Shown: positions 27,084 through 36,328 of the stretch, one piece after another
Position numbering within the stretch: the stretch's first letter is position 1
Layout of the letters: each line of letters begins with the position of its first letter
NCBI GenBank assembly: GCA_031253985.1
Contig: JAIRVH010000153.1
Coordinates: 1 to 49,231 of the forward strand
Direction of reading: 5' to 3'
Source: Sphingobacterium sp.
GTDB taxonomy: Bacteria > Bacteroidota > Bacteroidia > Sphingobacteriales > Sphingobacteriaceae
Length of the DNA: 49,231 bases
Position numbers and translations under genes: made by a program
Notes under the pieces: generated by a model
What the model was told of the DNA's origin: nothing
What the model saw: only the letters and a program-made list of their open reading frames with translations
Database searches by the model: none

Positions 27084-27680
27084 TTAGAATAATTTGAGCT
27101 GCGGATCTGTTATTCTAAAGCTCTTTCTATGATGTGGTGTAGAGCCGTACGCCAATACGGCTGTTCTGTGCTTAACTGTTGGGTACCCTTTGTTGGAGAG
27201 CCAGTCGTAATCGGGATAATCCAAAGCGATGTTGTCCATGTACTCATCCCGATACGTTTTAGCTAAAACAGAAGCTGCTGCAATGGACAGGTATTTCCCG
27301 TCTCCCTTGACGATGCAAGTATGAGGAATTTGCTGATAGGGAATAAACTTATTCCCATCCACAATAATATACTCCGCTTTGATCTTTAAGAGATCAAGTG
27401 CCTTGTGCATCGCTAAGTAGCTTGCATTATGAATATTTATACGATCGATTTCTTCTGCAGAGACGCTCGCAACAGCATAGGCAAGAGCCTCGCGCTCAAT
27501 GATAGGGCGTAGCGCCATCCTTTTTTTCTCACTCAGTTGTTTGGAGTCATTTAGCAATTCGTGGTGATAGTCTGTGGGGAAAATCACAGCCGCCGCGAAC
27601 ACCGGTCCTGCCAGACAACCTCTTCCTGCTTCGTCACAACCGGCCTCTACCCACTGCTCCTGATAATATGATAATAGCAT
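27084..27680 (-). CDS. rnhB: Ribonuclease HII
   Basis: A 198-residue nuclease that cuts the RNA strand of RNA-DNA hybrids and removes single ribonucleotides from DNA. The first catalytic motif CDEAGRGCLAGPV holds Asp16 and Glu17. The substrate motif YIIVDGNKFIP carries the third Asp, and the segment SVLAKTYRDEYM provides the fourth acidic residue. Length and order are standard for the family. It is a lone minus-strand gene between yfhO and the outer-membrane barrel gene, sharing a terminator with yfhO. Confidence 0.96.
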   Translation of the reverse strand: MLLSYYQEQWVEAGCDEAGRGCLAGPVFAAAVIFPTDYHHELLNDSKQLSEKKRMALRPIIEREALAYAVASVSAEEIDRINIHNASYLAMHKALDLLKIKAEYIIVDGNKFIPYQQIPHTCIVKGDGKYLSIAAASVLAKTYRDEYMDNIALDYPDYDWLSNKGYPTVKHRTAVLAYGSTPHHRKSFRITDPQLKLF

Positions 27681-27948
27681 GTTCAGTCCTTAAAATAGCC
27701 GAAAATACAAATAAATTCAGAGTTATCCATTGTAACTTCTGTGTGAATTTTGACCATTTACATTAATTAACACTAATAATGTCTTTTTTTGTAAAGATTT
27801 AGAACACTAGACTATTAAAATGCTGGAATAATTTCATTAGCAAAATAAAAGGTTGTTCTAGTTTAGGCCATATTGTGTCAAAATTAAACTTGAGCACTGG
27901 TTTTGGTGTCAGAGATTTATCAATTATAGAAATATAAAAATACGTATT

Positions 27949-30786
27949 ATGAGAGGCTTTATGCTTTTTTTGTTTAGTATGCTGATGGGATGGACCGTTT
28001 ATGGCCAGACGAAGAGTGTACAGGGAATTCTGAAAGATGATAAGAATCGAATTGTTGCCGGGGCAACAGTTAAGCTGACGTCAAAGTCGGATTCGATGAC
28101 TACAGGATCTAATATGGCCGGGATTTTTATCTTTGGTAAGATCAAAGCCGATACCTTTAAAATTACGGTTTCAAACTTAGGATTTGAGCGTTTTGAGAAG
28201 GAATTTAGTATTCCCAAAGGAGAGTCAAAGTATATTATCCCAAGTTTGACCTTACAGCAGAACTCACAGATGTTACAGGAAGTCGTTGTCGATGGTGTAC
28301 CTACGGTTGTTGTGAAAAGTGATACCCTGGAATATACAATGAAAGATTTGAAGTTGCGGGATGGGGCTGTTGCCGAGGATGCGTTGAAAAAATTACAGGG
28401 GGTGGAAGTTGATAAAGACGGTAATGTAACAGCACAAGGAGAATCCGTGAAGCGGGTTCGTATTAATGGTAAGGACTTCTTTGGTGGGGATGTAAAGACA
28501 GCTACACAGAATTTGCCTGCAAATATTATCCAAAAGATGCAGGTAATTGATGATTACGGAGATATGGCCAATGTCACCGGTAATAAAACGGGTGACTCTG
28601 AAAAAGTGCTCAATATCCAAATTGATCCCAAATACAATACCGGACATATGACTACCTTACGGGCAGGCGTTGGAACAGAAGATCGCTATCAGGCAACGGG
28701 TATGTGGATGGGAATGCGCGAAGGCGAGCAAATTTCTGTTTTGGGAAATTTAAATAATACCAATGCGCCATTATTTGATTTTAGTACTGTGGGCGGCGGT
28801 GCACGTCGGGGGCAAGGCGGTGGCGGCCGTCGTGGCGGTGGCATGTTTGGTGGTTCGGACGGCTTAACTAAAATTGGTTCTATTGGACTTAATTACCGGA
28901 AAGACTTTAATGATAAATTGACGGTTTACGGTAGTTATAGTTATAGCCATAGCAACAATACAACACTTTCGCAGCGTTTTCAGGAAAATACACTGCCTAA
29001 TATCATGCAAACAGATAGTGTTCAATCCAATTCCAATACGATAGGAGCAAGTCATCGTTTTGAAGCAAATGTGGAATGGAAGCCCACAACGAAAGATTAT
29101 ATCAAAATTTCTCCTCAGTTTGGTTACGACAATAGTGATGTGACAACGGGTACTAATTCGCTCACTTACCGTAGTGGCGCATTTAATAATTCACAGGCTC
29201 AAGATATTGTTGCAAATTCGACTGCACCGAGATTTGGAATCAGTGGATTGTACAACCATAAATTTAATGACAAAGGAAGAAATGTTTTTGTAAACATGAA
29301 CTTCAATAACGCAAAAACAACGAAAGATCAAAATGCAATTTTAGATCGGTTATTGGCCGATCCAAATAATGCAAATGCTCCTTTAGATTCGATTTATGAA
29401 AAGACGATTCTAGAAGCAAATAATAAAAGTTGGAATGGTGGAGCTTCGGTTAATTACACGGAACCGGTTTCTGAAAAGGGAAAAGTGGAATTTACCTATG
29501 ACTTTAACAAAAATAAGTATGACAATTCGAACAAACAGCAAGGGTTTGATCGGGATGGAAATTTAATTTCAGAGGATCCCAAATTGAATTTTGATTACAA
29601 TTATGATTATTCCTTCACAACACATAAAATAGGTGCTAACTATTTGTATAGCGGCGATAAAATAACCTATTCCATTGGGGCTGCAGCTCAGCCTTCGCAA
29701 TTGAGGGGAGATGCGATCAGTTCAGGTTTAGTGGTACCAATTCATCGGAATAATATGAACTGGATGCCGATTGCCCGCTTTGAATATAAATTCTCTAGAC
29801 AGTCTAATATTTCGGTGAATTATTCTGGAACACCAAATGAACCTTCGGTAACGCAAATCCTGCCTTTCGATATGAGTACAAATCGGACCAGTATCGTGAT
29901 CGGTAATGCTAATCTGAATCCGGAGTTCAGCCACCAACTGAATGTACGGTTCCGTAAAAATGATTTTCAAAAAGGAAACAACTTTTTTACGTTCGTCAAT
30001 GCCGGTTTGACCAACAATAAGATCGTGAGCTTGAGCAAAAGCTATTTTGATGATTTAATGGATTACCAAACGGGTCAAACAAATTCAACTTTAGTTTCCG
30101 AAACCCGCTATTTAAATGAAACAAGCGATAAACCGTTTAATGTAAGCTCGTTCTATCACTATGGAAAGTCCTTGAAAGAAAAAACATATAATATTATGTT
30201 GATGGGCGGGATATCCTACAATAAAAATATTGGATATGTGTCTACGGAGAAAGATGATAATATTGGTCAAAAGAATGTCGCCCGGAATATTGTATTGAAT
30301 CAAGGTCTAATGTTTAGATACAATCCTTCGGAGAACCTGGAAATTAATCCAGGGGTACGCTATCAATATAATCATACAGAAAATTCATTGACAAATCGTA
30401 CAACGAATGTTTCTTCCTGGACACCAACTTTGATTGGCTCCGTTAACATCACAAAAACCACTATTTTCGGAGCGGATCTCTCCAAGCAATTCAACAATGG
30501 TTATGGTGCTGGTATTAACGCCAACCCTTTTGTCATAAACACCTACCTTGAACAGAAGTTCCTGAATCAACAACGTGGTACAGTACGCCTACAAGCATTT
30601 GACTTGTTAAACCAGCAAACGAATGTTTCTAGAACAGTGAGTGAATCGATGATTACTGATAGCCGTACCAACCGTTTAGGACGCTATTTTATGATTTTGT
30701 TTACATACAAGTTCCAAAAATTCGCCATGGGAAATCCAGAGGGCGAAAACAGATTCCCCGGAGGGATGAGACCACCGCGTATGTAA
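27949..30786 (+). CDS. Outer-membrane beta-barrel protein with CarboxypepD_reg and plug-like domains
   Basis: A 945-residue outer-membrane protein with a signal peptide (1-19, ending TVYGQ). Residues about 23-105 are a CarboxypepD_reg-like domain (QGILKDDKNRIVAGATVKL). Residues about 110-215 resemble a TonB-receptor plug (EDALKKLQGVEVDKDGNV, KRVRINGKDFFGGD, then IIQKMQVIDDYGD). The rest is a long barrel with alternating aromatic strands (OMP_b-brl_3 type). Residues about 280-303 are a Gly/Arg-rich stretch. It lacks an evident TonB box, and no SusD partner is nearby, so it is not a classical SusC. The tail ends PGGMRPPRM rather than with an aromatic residue. Cargo is unknown; a strong terminator follows. 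Confidence 0.87.
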   Translation: MRGFMLFLFSMLMGWTVYGQTKSVQGILKDDKNRIVAGATVKLTSKSDSMTTGSNMAGIFIFGKIKADTFKITVSNLGFERFEKEFSIPKGESKYIIPSLTLQQNSQMLQEVVVDGVPTVVVKSDTLEYTMKDLKLRDGAVAEDALKKLQGVEVDKDGNVTAQGESVKRVRINGKDFFGGDVKTATQNLPANIIQKMQVIDDYGDMANVTGNKTGDSEKVLNIQIDPKYNTGHMTTLRAGVGTEDRYQATGMWMGMREGEQISVLGNLNNTNAPLFDFSTVGGGARRGQGGGGRRGGGMFGGSDGLTKIGSIGLNYRKDFNDKLTVYGSYSYSHSNNTTLSQRFQENTLPNIMQTDSVQSNSNTIGASHRFEANVEWKPTTKDYIKISPQFGYDNSDVTTGTNSLTYRSGAFNNSQAQDIVANSTAPRFGISGLYNHKFNDKGRNVFVNMNFNNAKTTKDQNAILDRLLADPNNANAPLDSIYEKTILEANNKSWNGGASVNYTEPVSEKGKVEFTYDFNKNKYDNSNKQQGFDRDGNLISEDPKLNFDYNYDYSFTTHKIGANYLYSGDKITYSIGAAAQPSQLRGDAISSGLVVPIHRNNMNWMPIARFEYKFSRQSNISVNYSGTPNEPSVTQILPFDMSTNRTSIVIGNANLNPEFSHQLNVRFRKNDFQKGNNFFTFVNAGLTNNKIVSLSKSYFDDLMDYQTGQTNSTLVSETRYLNETSDKPFNVSSFYHYGKSLKEKTYNIMLMGGISYNKNIGYVSTEKDDNIGQKNVARNIVLNQGLMFRYNPSENLEINPGVRYQYNHTENSLTNRTTNVSSWTPTLIGSVNITKTTIFGADLSKQFNNGYGAGINANPFVINTYLEQKFLNQQRGTVRLQAFDLLNQQTNVSRTVSESMITDSRTNRLGRYFMILFTYKFQKFAMGNPEGENRFPGGMRPPRM

Positions 30787-30805
30787 TCTAAATAATCGGG
30801 ATATA

Positions 30806-30842
30806 AAAACGGTCATAGTGATTTCGCTATGACCGTTTTGCG
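30806..30842 (+). terminator. Terminator of the outer-membrane barrel gene
   Basis: A perfect 13-bp stem AAAACGGTCATAG (30806-30818) with 30827-30839 around an 8-nt loop, ending in TTTT, 20 bp after the stop codon. Confidence 0.92.
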
Positions 30843-31012
30843 TTTAAAAATGCCTAGTTTTGTGGCGACTTCATGTGCCCATACGATTTGAAGATTGAGC
30901 CAAGTGGCAAAAAATGTAAGATTATATATTTTTTGTGTTAGGGGAGATGGTCAAGGCTAATGGGCGCACAAAAATAGATAAACTAAAAGAAGCTAGAGCA
31001 AGTTTGTACTGC

Positions 31013-32242
31013 ATGGAATACGAAATTATTAGACTTTCAAATGGGATACGCGTAGTATTTCAATATCAGAATTTACCGGTTACACATGTATGCATGGTAA
31101 TCAATGCGGGGTCTCGAGATGAATCTGCGGGGAAGTATGGCGTTGCTCATTTTATTGAGCATTTGCTGTTTAAACGGACCGAAAGACGCTCTACACAGCA
31201 GATTATAAACCATCTTGAATCGGTCGGAGGAGATTTGAATGCTTATACGACGAAGGAATATACCTGTGTCCACGCTTCTATACTTAGGCCCTATTTAGAT
31301 CGTGCATTGGATCTTTTCGAGGACATCTTTTTTCATTCTACTTTCCCTGAAATAGAAATGGACAAGGAGAAATCCGTGATTGTGGATGAAATGGCTTCTT
31401 ACCTGGATAGTCCGGAAGAGTCAATCGTTGACGATTTCGAAGATCTTATATTTCAGGGGTCCGGATTGGGACATAATATCCTCGGATTGGAAGATCAGAT
31501 TCTTGCATTGCAAAAGAACGATATCACCGATTTTATGCGGGCAAATTATGATACCAATGAAATGGTTATTGGTATCACCGGCAATTATACGCTTAAAGAA
31601 GTTGAGCGATTATTACACAAAGTTTTCGGGACGGTGCCTTCAAATACAATAGAACGTCTTCGCAATGATGTCAGCCCAATTGTTGAACAACATATCGCGA
31701 TAGCAAAACCAATTAATCAGGTTCATTACATGCTTGGATCTTTGGCTTATGGTTATCGTGACGAGCGTAAGACAGGATTGCTACTTTTGAACAATATGCT
31801 TGGCGGCATGGGAATGGGATCTATCCTGAATCTATCTATACGTGAGAAGTATGGAATTGCCTATACGATAGAATCTAACTATACTATATTCTCGGATACA
31901 GGTTTATTTAGTATATACCTTGGTACTGATGAAGAAAAAGTGGAGAAAGCTAAGAAGCTTGTCTTTAAAGAACTTGCTAGGATGTGTGACCAACCGCTTT
32001 CTGAGCTAAAAATAAAAAAGGCGAAGCAGAAATTCATTGGACAGATTGCATTAACGGAGGAGAACCGGATGAGTATGATTATCTCGGCGGCCAAAAACGT
32101 GATGGATTACGATCGGGTTATTTTGTTGGACGAAGTTGTTGAAAAAATCCAGGTATTAACCGGTACAGCGTTATTGGAGATTGCACAAGAAGTATTTGAT
32201 CCGAAAAAAATGTTATCGCTTAGTTTTGTTCCTGAAGAGTAG
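31013..32242 (+). CDS. M16-family zinc metallopeptidase (insulinase/PqqL-like)
   Basis: A 409-residue peptidase of the pitrilysin (M16) family. The inverted zinc motif HxxEH is intact in AHFIEHLLFK, and the downstream Glu ligand lies in SVIVDEMASYLDS. The second M16 domain, at about 165-340, contains QVHYMLGSLAYGYRD and the Gly-rich NMLGGMGMGSILNLSIREKYG. There is no signal peptide with the ATG at 31013 (MEYEIIRLSNGIRVV), so it would be cytoplasmic like the bacterial processing-peptidase group. Upstream in-frame starts (GTG 30935, ATG 30947) add a basic stretch not expected for the family. Substrate unknown. Confidence 0.9.
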   Translation: MEYEIIRLSNGIRVVFQYQNLPVTHVCMVINAGSRDESAGKYGVAHFIEHLLFKRTERRSTQQIINHLESVGGDLNAYTTKEYTCVHASILRPYLDRALDLFEDIFFHSTFPEIEMDKEKSVIVDEMASYLDSPEESIVDDFEDLIFQGSGLGHNILGLEDQILALQKNDITDFMRANYDTNEMVIGITGNYTLKEVERLLHKVFGTVPSNTIERLRNDVSPIVEQHIAIAKPINQVHYMLGSLAYGYRDERKTGLLLLNNMLGGMGMGSILNLSIREKYGIAYTIESNYTIFSDTGLFSIYLGTDEEKVEKAKKLVFKELARMCDQPLSELKIKKAKQKFIGQIALTEENRMSMIISAAKNVMDYDRVILLDEVVEKIQVLTGTALLEIAQEVFDPKKMLSLSFVPEE

Positions 32243-32286
32243 AAACAGTTGTTTGCAGGATAGATGCGGGCTGCCGGATTTGTCTA

Positions 32287-32318
32287 TTTGCATATAAAAA
32301 GCAATTTATCTAAGTTTG
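32287..32318 (+). promoter_or_regulatory. Promoter of fabD
   Basis: TTTG (32287-32290), a 20-bp spacer ending ATTTATC, and TAAGTTTG (32311-32318). This is the same -7 box and preceding heptamer as at yfhO. The predicted leader is about 87 nt. Confidence 0.72.
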
Positions 32319-32410
32319 CGCTTAGGGGAATTCGTTCTTCTCAACCATTGACTGCCACAGGCGGTATGAATACCTATGATAATAGCAAATAATAAATAAA
32401 CAATAAAAGG

Positions 32411-33301
32411 ATGAAGACAGCATATGTATTTCCCGGTCAAGGAGCCCAATTTGTTGGAATGGGACAAGACCTGTATAATTTAAATGATGAAACGAAAGCG
32501 TTGTTTGAACAAGCCAACGATATTTTAGGGTTTCGCATTACGGATATTATGTTTTCCGGTACAGACGAGGAACTAAAACAGACTAACGTAACCCAACCTG
32601 CTATTTTCTTGCATTCAGTCATTTTGGCTAAAGCGTTAGGGGCATCTTTTCAGCCAGATATGGTTGCAGGGCACTCATTGGGTGAGTTTTCAGCTTTGGT
32701 GTCAGCTGGTGCATTGAGCTTTGAAGATGGCCTGAAATTGGTTGCACAACGTGCCAATGCAATGCAAAAAGCCTGTGAGCTTCAACCCTCAACGATGGCC
32801 GCAATATTAGGGCTGGAAGATGCTGTCGTAGAAGATATCTGCGCTAAAGTTGATGCGGTCGTTGTGGCAGCTAATTATAACTGTCCGGGACAATTGGTTA
32901 TTTCGGGCTCCATTGAAGGGGTTGACAAAGCCTGTGCTTTGTTGACAGAGGCAGGTGCTAAGAGGGCATTAAAATTAAATGTGGGCGGTGCATTTCACTC
33001 TCCATTGATGGAGTCTGCGAAAGTGGAATTACAAGCGGCTATTGAAGCGGTAGATATCCTTTCGCCGAGATGCCCGATCTACCAAAATATAGATGCAAAA
33101 CCGCAGACAGATCCTGCAGTTATTAAACAGAATCTTATTGCGCAATTGACTGGAGCTGTACGATGGACACAAACGGTACAAAATATGTTGGCCGACGGTG
33201 CAACAGCTTTTGTAGAAGTTGGCCCGGGCAATGTATTGCAAGGATTGGTAAAGAAAGTCGATCGTCAGGTACAGACTTCTGCGGCTTCTGTAACCGCCTA
33301 A
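32411..33301 (+). CDS. fabD: Malonyl-CoA:ACP transacylase
   Basis: A 296-residue cytosolic enzyme that loads malonyl groups onto acyl carrier protein for fatty-acid synthesis. The oxyanion-loop motif FPGQGAQFVGMG begins at residue 7. The nucleophile is Ser89 in VAGHSLGEFSAL; the catalytic His lies in GGAFHSPLM. The late motif FVEVGPGNVLQGLVKK is also typical. It is monocistronic here, away from other fab genes, with its own promoter and terminator. The regular length and intact catalytic residues make the assignment firm. Confidence 0.96.
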   Translation: MKTAYVFPGQGAQFVGMGQDLYNLNDETKALFEQANDILGFRITDIMFSGTDEELKQTNVTQPAIFLHSVILAKALGASFQPDMVAGHSLGEFSALVSAGALSFEDGLKLVAQRANAMQKACELQPSTMAAILGLEDAVVEDICAKVDAVVVAANYNCPGQLVISGSIEGVDKACALLTEAGAKRALKLNVGGAFHSPLMESAKVELQAAIEAVDILSPRCPIYQNIDAKPQTDPAVIKQNLIAQLTGAVRWTQTVQNMLADGATAFVEVGPGNVLQGLVKKVDRQVQTSAASVTA

Positions 33302-33343
33302 GGATAGAATTCGGTATAAAAAAGGATCGTATATCCATTTGTG

Positions 33344-33371
33344 GTCGGAAGATTTTTCTTCCGACTTTTTT
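33344..33371 (+). terminator. Terminator of fabD
   Basis: GTCGGAAGA (33344-33352) pairs perfectly with TCTTCCGAC (33357-33365) around TTTT, followed by TTTTTT. Confidence 0.93.
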
Positions 33372-33471
33372 ATGCAGATCACAAAATGTAGTGTAAAATA
33401 TATACAGTAATCTGTTCGGTATAAGTAAGCCTATTTAAATATAAGACAAGGGTATTAAGTTGAGACCTTTT

Positions 33472-33551
33472 TCGGCCTTTAGTCGGTGCTTGGTCGGAGC
33501 TTGTTCGGAGCGTGTTCGGTTGCGACCGAACAAACACCGTTTAATCTCCGA
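33472..33551. repeat. Phased 11-bp TCGG/CCGA array with an inverted centre
   Basis: TCGG occurs at 33472, 33483, 33494, 33505 and 33516, exactly 11 bp apart each time, with a unit close to TCGGAGCTTGT. After a short centre the complement follows: CCGA at 33526, CCG at 33537 and CCGA at 33548, again 11 bp apart. The centre TGTTCGGTTGCGACCGAACA can form an 8-bp stem with a TGCG loop. The array fills most of the 315-bp gap between the convergent fabD and RDD genes. It is neither coding nor CRISPR-like. Confidence 0.88.
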
Positions 33552-33616
33552 ACAATATACGTTCAAGATCCGTGTGAATGGTGAACTTGGTAAGCGGGAA
33601 ATTTGAAGTTTTAAGG

Positions 33617-34348
33617 CTATTTGTCCTTAAACATCGTATAATGGTCTTTCATGACCTGTAAGACAAAATCATTGGGAGTCATTTTTTCAGGATGTTTGAT
33701 TTCCATAACCGCTTCAAGACGCTGTACCAAAGCAGTTAAAATTCCTACATCTCTTCTGTCAAAAGCTGTTTGATAGATTTCCTTGACCGAATTAGCATCC
33801 TTATCACTTAATTTGATCACTTGAGGAAATAGAATTGGATGGTTGTCGAAAGTCTCCTCGTAGATTGTGTCGCTCAATTTTAAGGTTGGCTTGAGACTGA
33901 TTACAGAAGTTTCTCCGGCAATATCGCCGATACGTTGCCCATTTTTGGATAACACAATAGAAGTTATGGCAACACCACCCATCGTCATCCAAACATCTAC
34001 GATCGATAGACTCCATCTGGACAAGTATTGATAAAAGTTGGCACGAGAGCCGTCGAGTTTGACAACCTTTATCTTCATGATTTTCTTGCCTATTGTCTGC
34101 CCGCTAAAAGCAGTTTCGGTAATCAATGTATAAAAAAACGCCGGTAAGGTCAAGGCCATCATAATCCCATAAAACAGATAGGGATCACCACTTTTGATAT
34201 TGATGCTGTCCAACAGGAAAAAGCAAAAGAAATAATAACAGACTATAATAAAATAATCTATTGCAAATGCGATCATTCTTGAGCCAAGACTGGCAAGATT
34301 ATATTCAATTTTCACATTTTGTGCTGTATTTATCTCAAGCTTATTCAT
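33617..34348 (-). CDS. RDD-family membrane protein
   Basis: A 243-residue inner-membrane protein of the RDD family. The RDD region covers about 18-160: LASLGSRMIAFAIDYFII with the family's Arg and Asp in helix 1, a second helix near 55-75, the loop AFSGQTIGKKIMKIKVV, and helix 3 with GQRIGDIAGETSVI. The C-terminal about 80 residues are cytoplasmic and helical. ATG 34348 (MNKLEINTAQNVKIEY) is used; an in-frame start nine codons earlier is unlikely. It diverges from the SpoIIM-led operon, a pairing seen repeatedly with MoxR-DUF58 clusters, so it probably belongs to the same system. Confidence 0.9.
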   Translation of the reverse strand: MNKLEINTAQNVKIEYNLASLGSRMIAFAIDYFIIVCYYFFCFFLLDSINIKSGDPYLFYGIMMALTLPAFFYTLITETAFSGQTIGKKIMKIKVVKLDGSRANFYQYLSRWSLSIVDVWMTMGGVAITSIVLSKNGQRIGDIAGETSVISLKPTLKLSDTIYEETFDNHPILFPQVIKLSDKDANSVKEIYQTAFDRRDVGILTALVQRLEAVMEIKHPEKMTPNDFVLQVMKDHYTMFKDK

Positions 34349-34433
34349 ATGTAAATTATTTGAATTTAATGGCAATATAGGATATCTAGGTCATTTTAGC
34401 TCCAATTTGTGCTTTTCAATCATGGATATTTCA

Positions 34434-34441
34434 TATATTTG
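34434..34441 (+). promoter_or_regulatory. Candidate -7 box for the SpoIIM-MoxR operon
   Basis: TATATTTG fits TAnnTTTG; the nearest TTTG upstream (34406-34409) is 24 bp away, longer than the 20 bp of other promoters in this window. It would start transcription about 17 nt before the ATG at 34464, which favours that start codon. Confidence 0.45.
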
Positions 34442-34463
34442 GTTCAGCCAGTTAAAAAAATTA

Positions 34464-35426
34464 ATGAGAGAAGCATCATTTGTAGAACGAAATAAAGAAA
34501 AATGGACGTTAATTGAAAATAATTTGTCAATTAATATGCAGGTTGATCCAGATGAGCTGGCCTCAAATTATATTGAGCTCACAAATGATCTGGCTTATGC
34601 ACAGACTTTTTATCCTGAAAGTAAGGTAAGGGCTTATCTGAATGAATTGGCGGTGACCGCACATCAGAAAATTTATAAGGATCAGAAAGCTTCCAATAAT
34701 AAGTTCAAATCGTTTATCAATGAAGAGATACCGCAGGCGATCTGGTCGATTCGTCGGCCTTTGTTGTATTCCTTCCTAATTTTTACGTTGGCTTCTGTGA
34801 TTGGATTTTTATCGTCTGTGTATGATATCGACTTTATTCGTCTTATTTTGGGCGATTATTATGTAGATTCGACTATAGAAAGTATAAAAGCAGGAGACCC
34901 TGCTGCGGTATATGGCAAGGGCAGCAATTTTGGATCGGCAATCTGGATTACGATTAACAATGTTCGTGTTGCTTTTATGGCTTTTGCTGCTGGTTTATTT
35001 TTCAGCGTGGGAACAGGTTACGTTCTTTTCAGCAATGGCATTATGCTCGGTGCATTTCATCAGATGTTTTTTCAGTACGGGGTCATGGGAAAAGCCATGT
35101 CCGCAATTTGGATTCACGGTACCATTGAAATTTCCGTCATCATTGTGGCGGGGGGATGTGGATTGGCGATCGGTAATAGTATTTTGTTTCCAAAATCATT
35201 TACACGTTTGACCTCTTTTGTCCGTACAGCAAAGATTGCGATGAAAGTTCTGGTCAGTACAATTCCTTTTTTTATTATTGCAGGTACATTGGAGGGTTTT
35301 GTAACAAGGTATTATAATGTATCAATTTGGTTATGCCTTTTGATTATCGTTTTATCCTTACTGGCTATCCTTTACTTTTATGTTATTAATCCTTATCGAC
35401 TAGCAAAAAGATTTCAATGGAAATAG
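34464..35426 (+). CDS. Stage II sporulation protein M (SpoIIM)-like membrane protein
   Basis: A 320-residue inner-membrane protein of the SpoIIM/DUF95 family, here in a non-sporulating lineage. A cytoplasmic N-terminal helical part (about 1-95, starting MREASFVERNKEKW) precedes about five membrane helices: near 105-125, 170-200, 215-235, 265-285 and 290-310. Signature segments are WITINNVRVAFMAFAAG and IWIHGTIEISVIIVAGGCGL. In Bacillus SpoIIM takes part in peptidoglycan remodelling; here the role is unknown. The start at 34464 is preferred to 34407 on family resemblance and because it lies after the candidate promoter. The next gene starts 10 bp inside its end, so translation is probably coupled. 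Confidence 0.9.
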   Translation: MREASFVERNKEKWTLIENNLSINMQVDPDELASNYIELTNDLAYAQTFYPESKVRAYLNELAVTAHQKIYKDQKASNNKFKSFINEEIPQAIWSIRRPLLYSFLIFTLASVIGFLSSVYDIDFIRLILGDYYVDSTIESIKAGDPAAVYGKGSNFGSAIWITINNVRVAFMAFAAGLFFSVGTGYVLFSNGIMLGAFHQMFFQYGVMGKAMSAIWIHGTIEISVIIVAGGCGLAIGNSILFPKSFTRLTSFVRTAKIAMKVLVSTIPFFIIAGTLEGFVTRYYNVSIWLCLLIIVLSLLAILYFYVINPYRLAKRFQWK

Positions 35427-36328
35427 ACTTTGAATTTCAAAAAGAACGGAAGGTGGGGGACTTTATCCAAAGTTTCATAGATCTTTTTAAATTGATCTAT
35501 AAGCACTTTGTTTCTACCATTTTTGGTTTATCTGCGGTACCACTAGCGGGGATTGCTTTAGTTTACTATTTCCTTTCTACAAAAATCACTTTTTCTGCCA
35601 ATAGCGATTCTTTTGAGGATATCGATGCTTTTACTTGGGCGGGAGTACTCATTTTGGCATTGATCGCGCTGGGGTTGTACGTTTATGGCATCTCTATCGA
35701 GTATTTTATGCTACTAAAAGAACGTAAAAGCACCGCATTTTCAGGCACGGAAGTCTTCAAAAATTTCAGATCGAACCTCGGTAAATACTTTATGTTTTTG
35801 ATCGCGATGATATTAGCTTTAATCGTTGTATTTATTCCACTGGCAATCGTTGCTGCGATCTGTGCTTTTATCCCTTTCATTGGAAGTTTTGCCATCGGCA
35901 TATTAGGCTCAATGGTCGGAATATGGTTGTTTTGCTCTTTTCTATTTTATCGGGAAGGTTATTCGGATTTGGGGAGCTGTTTTACAGATGCCTATGTCAT
36001 GCTGAGCAAAAAATTGATTCAATACGGTATCGCTACCTACATTGTGAATTTTATCTTCCAAATGGCTGTCATGATGATTTCTATCGTGCCGCTGATTATC
36101 ATGGGGCTTCTGTCATTCAATTTCTTGGGTATAGATGCCGCATTTTTTGACTCATCCTGGGGGAAATTGCTGATGACAATGGGTGGTTTATTTATTACCT
36201 TATTTACCCTATTTCTGTACATGTCTGGTGTTCTGGCCAACGGTATTATTTATGAAACAGCCAAGGATCTCAAATTTGGCGAACGTATCTATGGTATGAT
36301 CGAAAAGATTGGAGGAAAAGGTGAATAA
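35417..36328 (+). CDS. Polytopic membrane protein of the MoxR-DUF58 cluster
   Basis: A 303-residue membrane protein with no family name I can assign firmly. A short cytoplasmic lead (MEIDFEFQKERKVGDFIQ) is followed by about six hydrophobic segments: near 35-52, 73-93, 115-145, 150-175, 210-240 and 255-280. There is one amphipathic region with GYSDLGSCFTDAYVMLSKK. It overlaps the SpoIIM gene by 10 bp and the next gene by 8 bp. Proteins of this size and topology sit at the same place in related clusters, so it is probably a membrane part of the same complex. Confidence 0.8.
   Translation: MEIDFEFQKERKVGDFIQSFIDLFKLIYKHFVSTIFGLSAVPLAGIALVYYFLSTKITFSANSDSFEDIDAFTWAGVLILALIALGLYVYGISIEYFMLLKERKSTAFSGTEVFKNFRSNLGKYFMFLIAMILALIVVFIPLAIVAAICAFIPFIGSFAIGILGSMVGIWLFCSFLFYREGYSDLGSCFTDAYVMLSKKLIQYGIATYIVNFIFQMAVMMISIVPLIIMGLLSFNFLGIDAAFFDSSWGKLLMTMGGLFITLFTLFLYMSGVLANGIIYETAKDLKFGERIYGMIEKIGGKGE

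Noticed and set aside
33472..33551. Possible CRISPR array
   Set aside because: The units are 11 bp with no spacers of constant length, the second half is in inverted orientation, and no cas genes are present.
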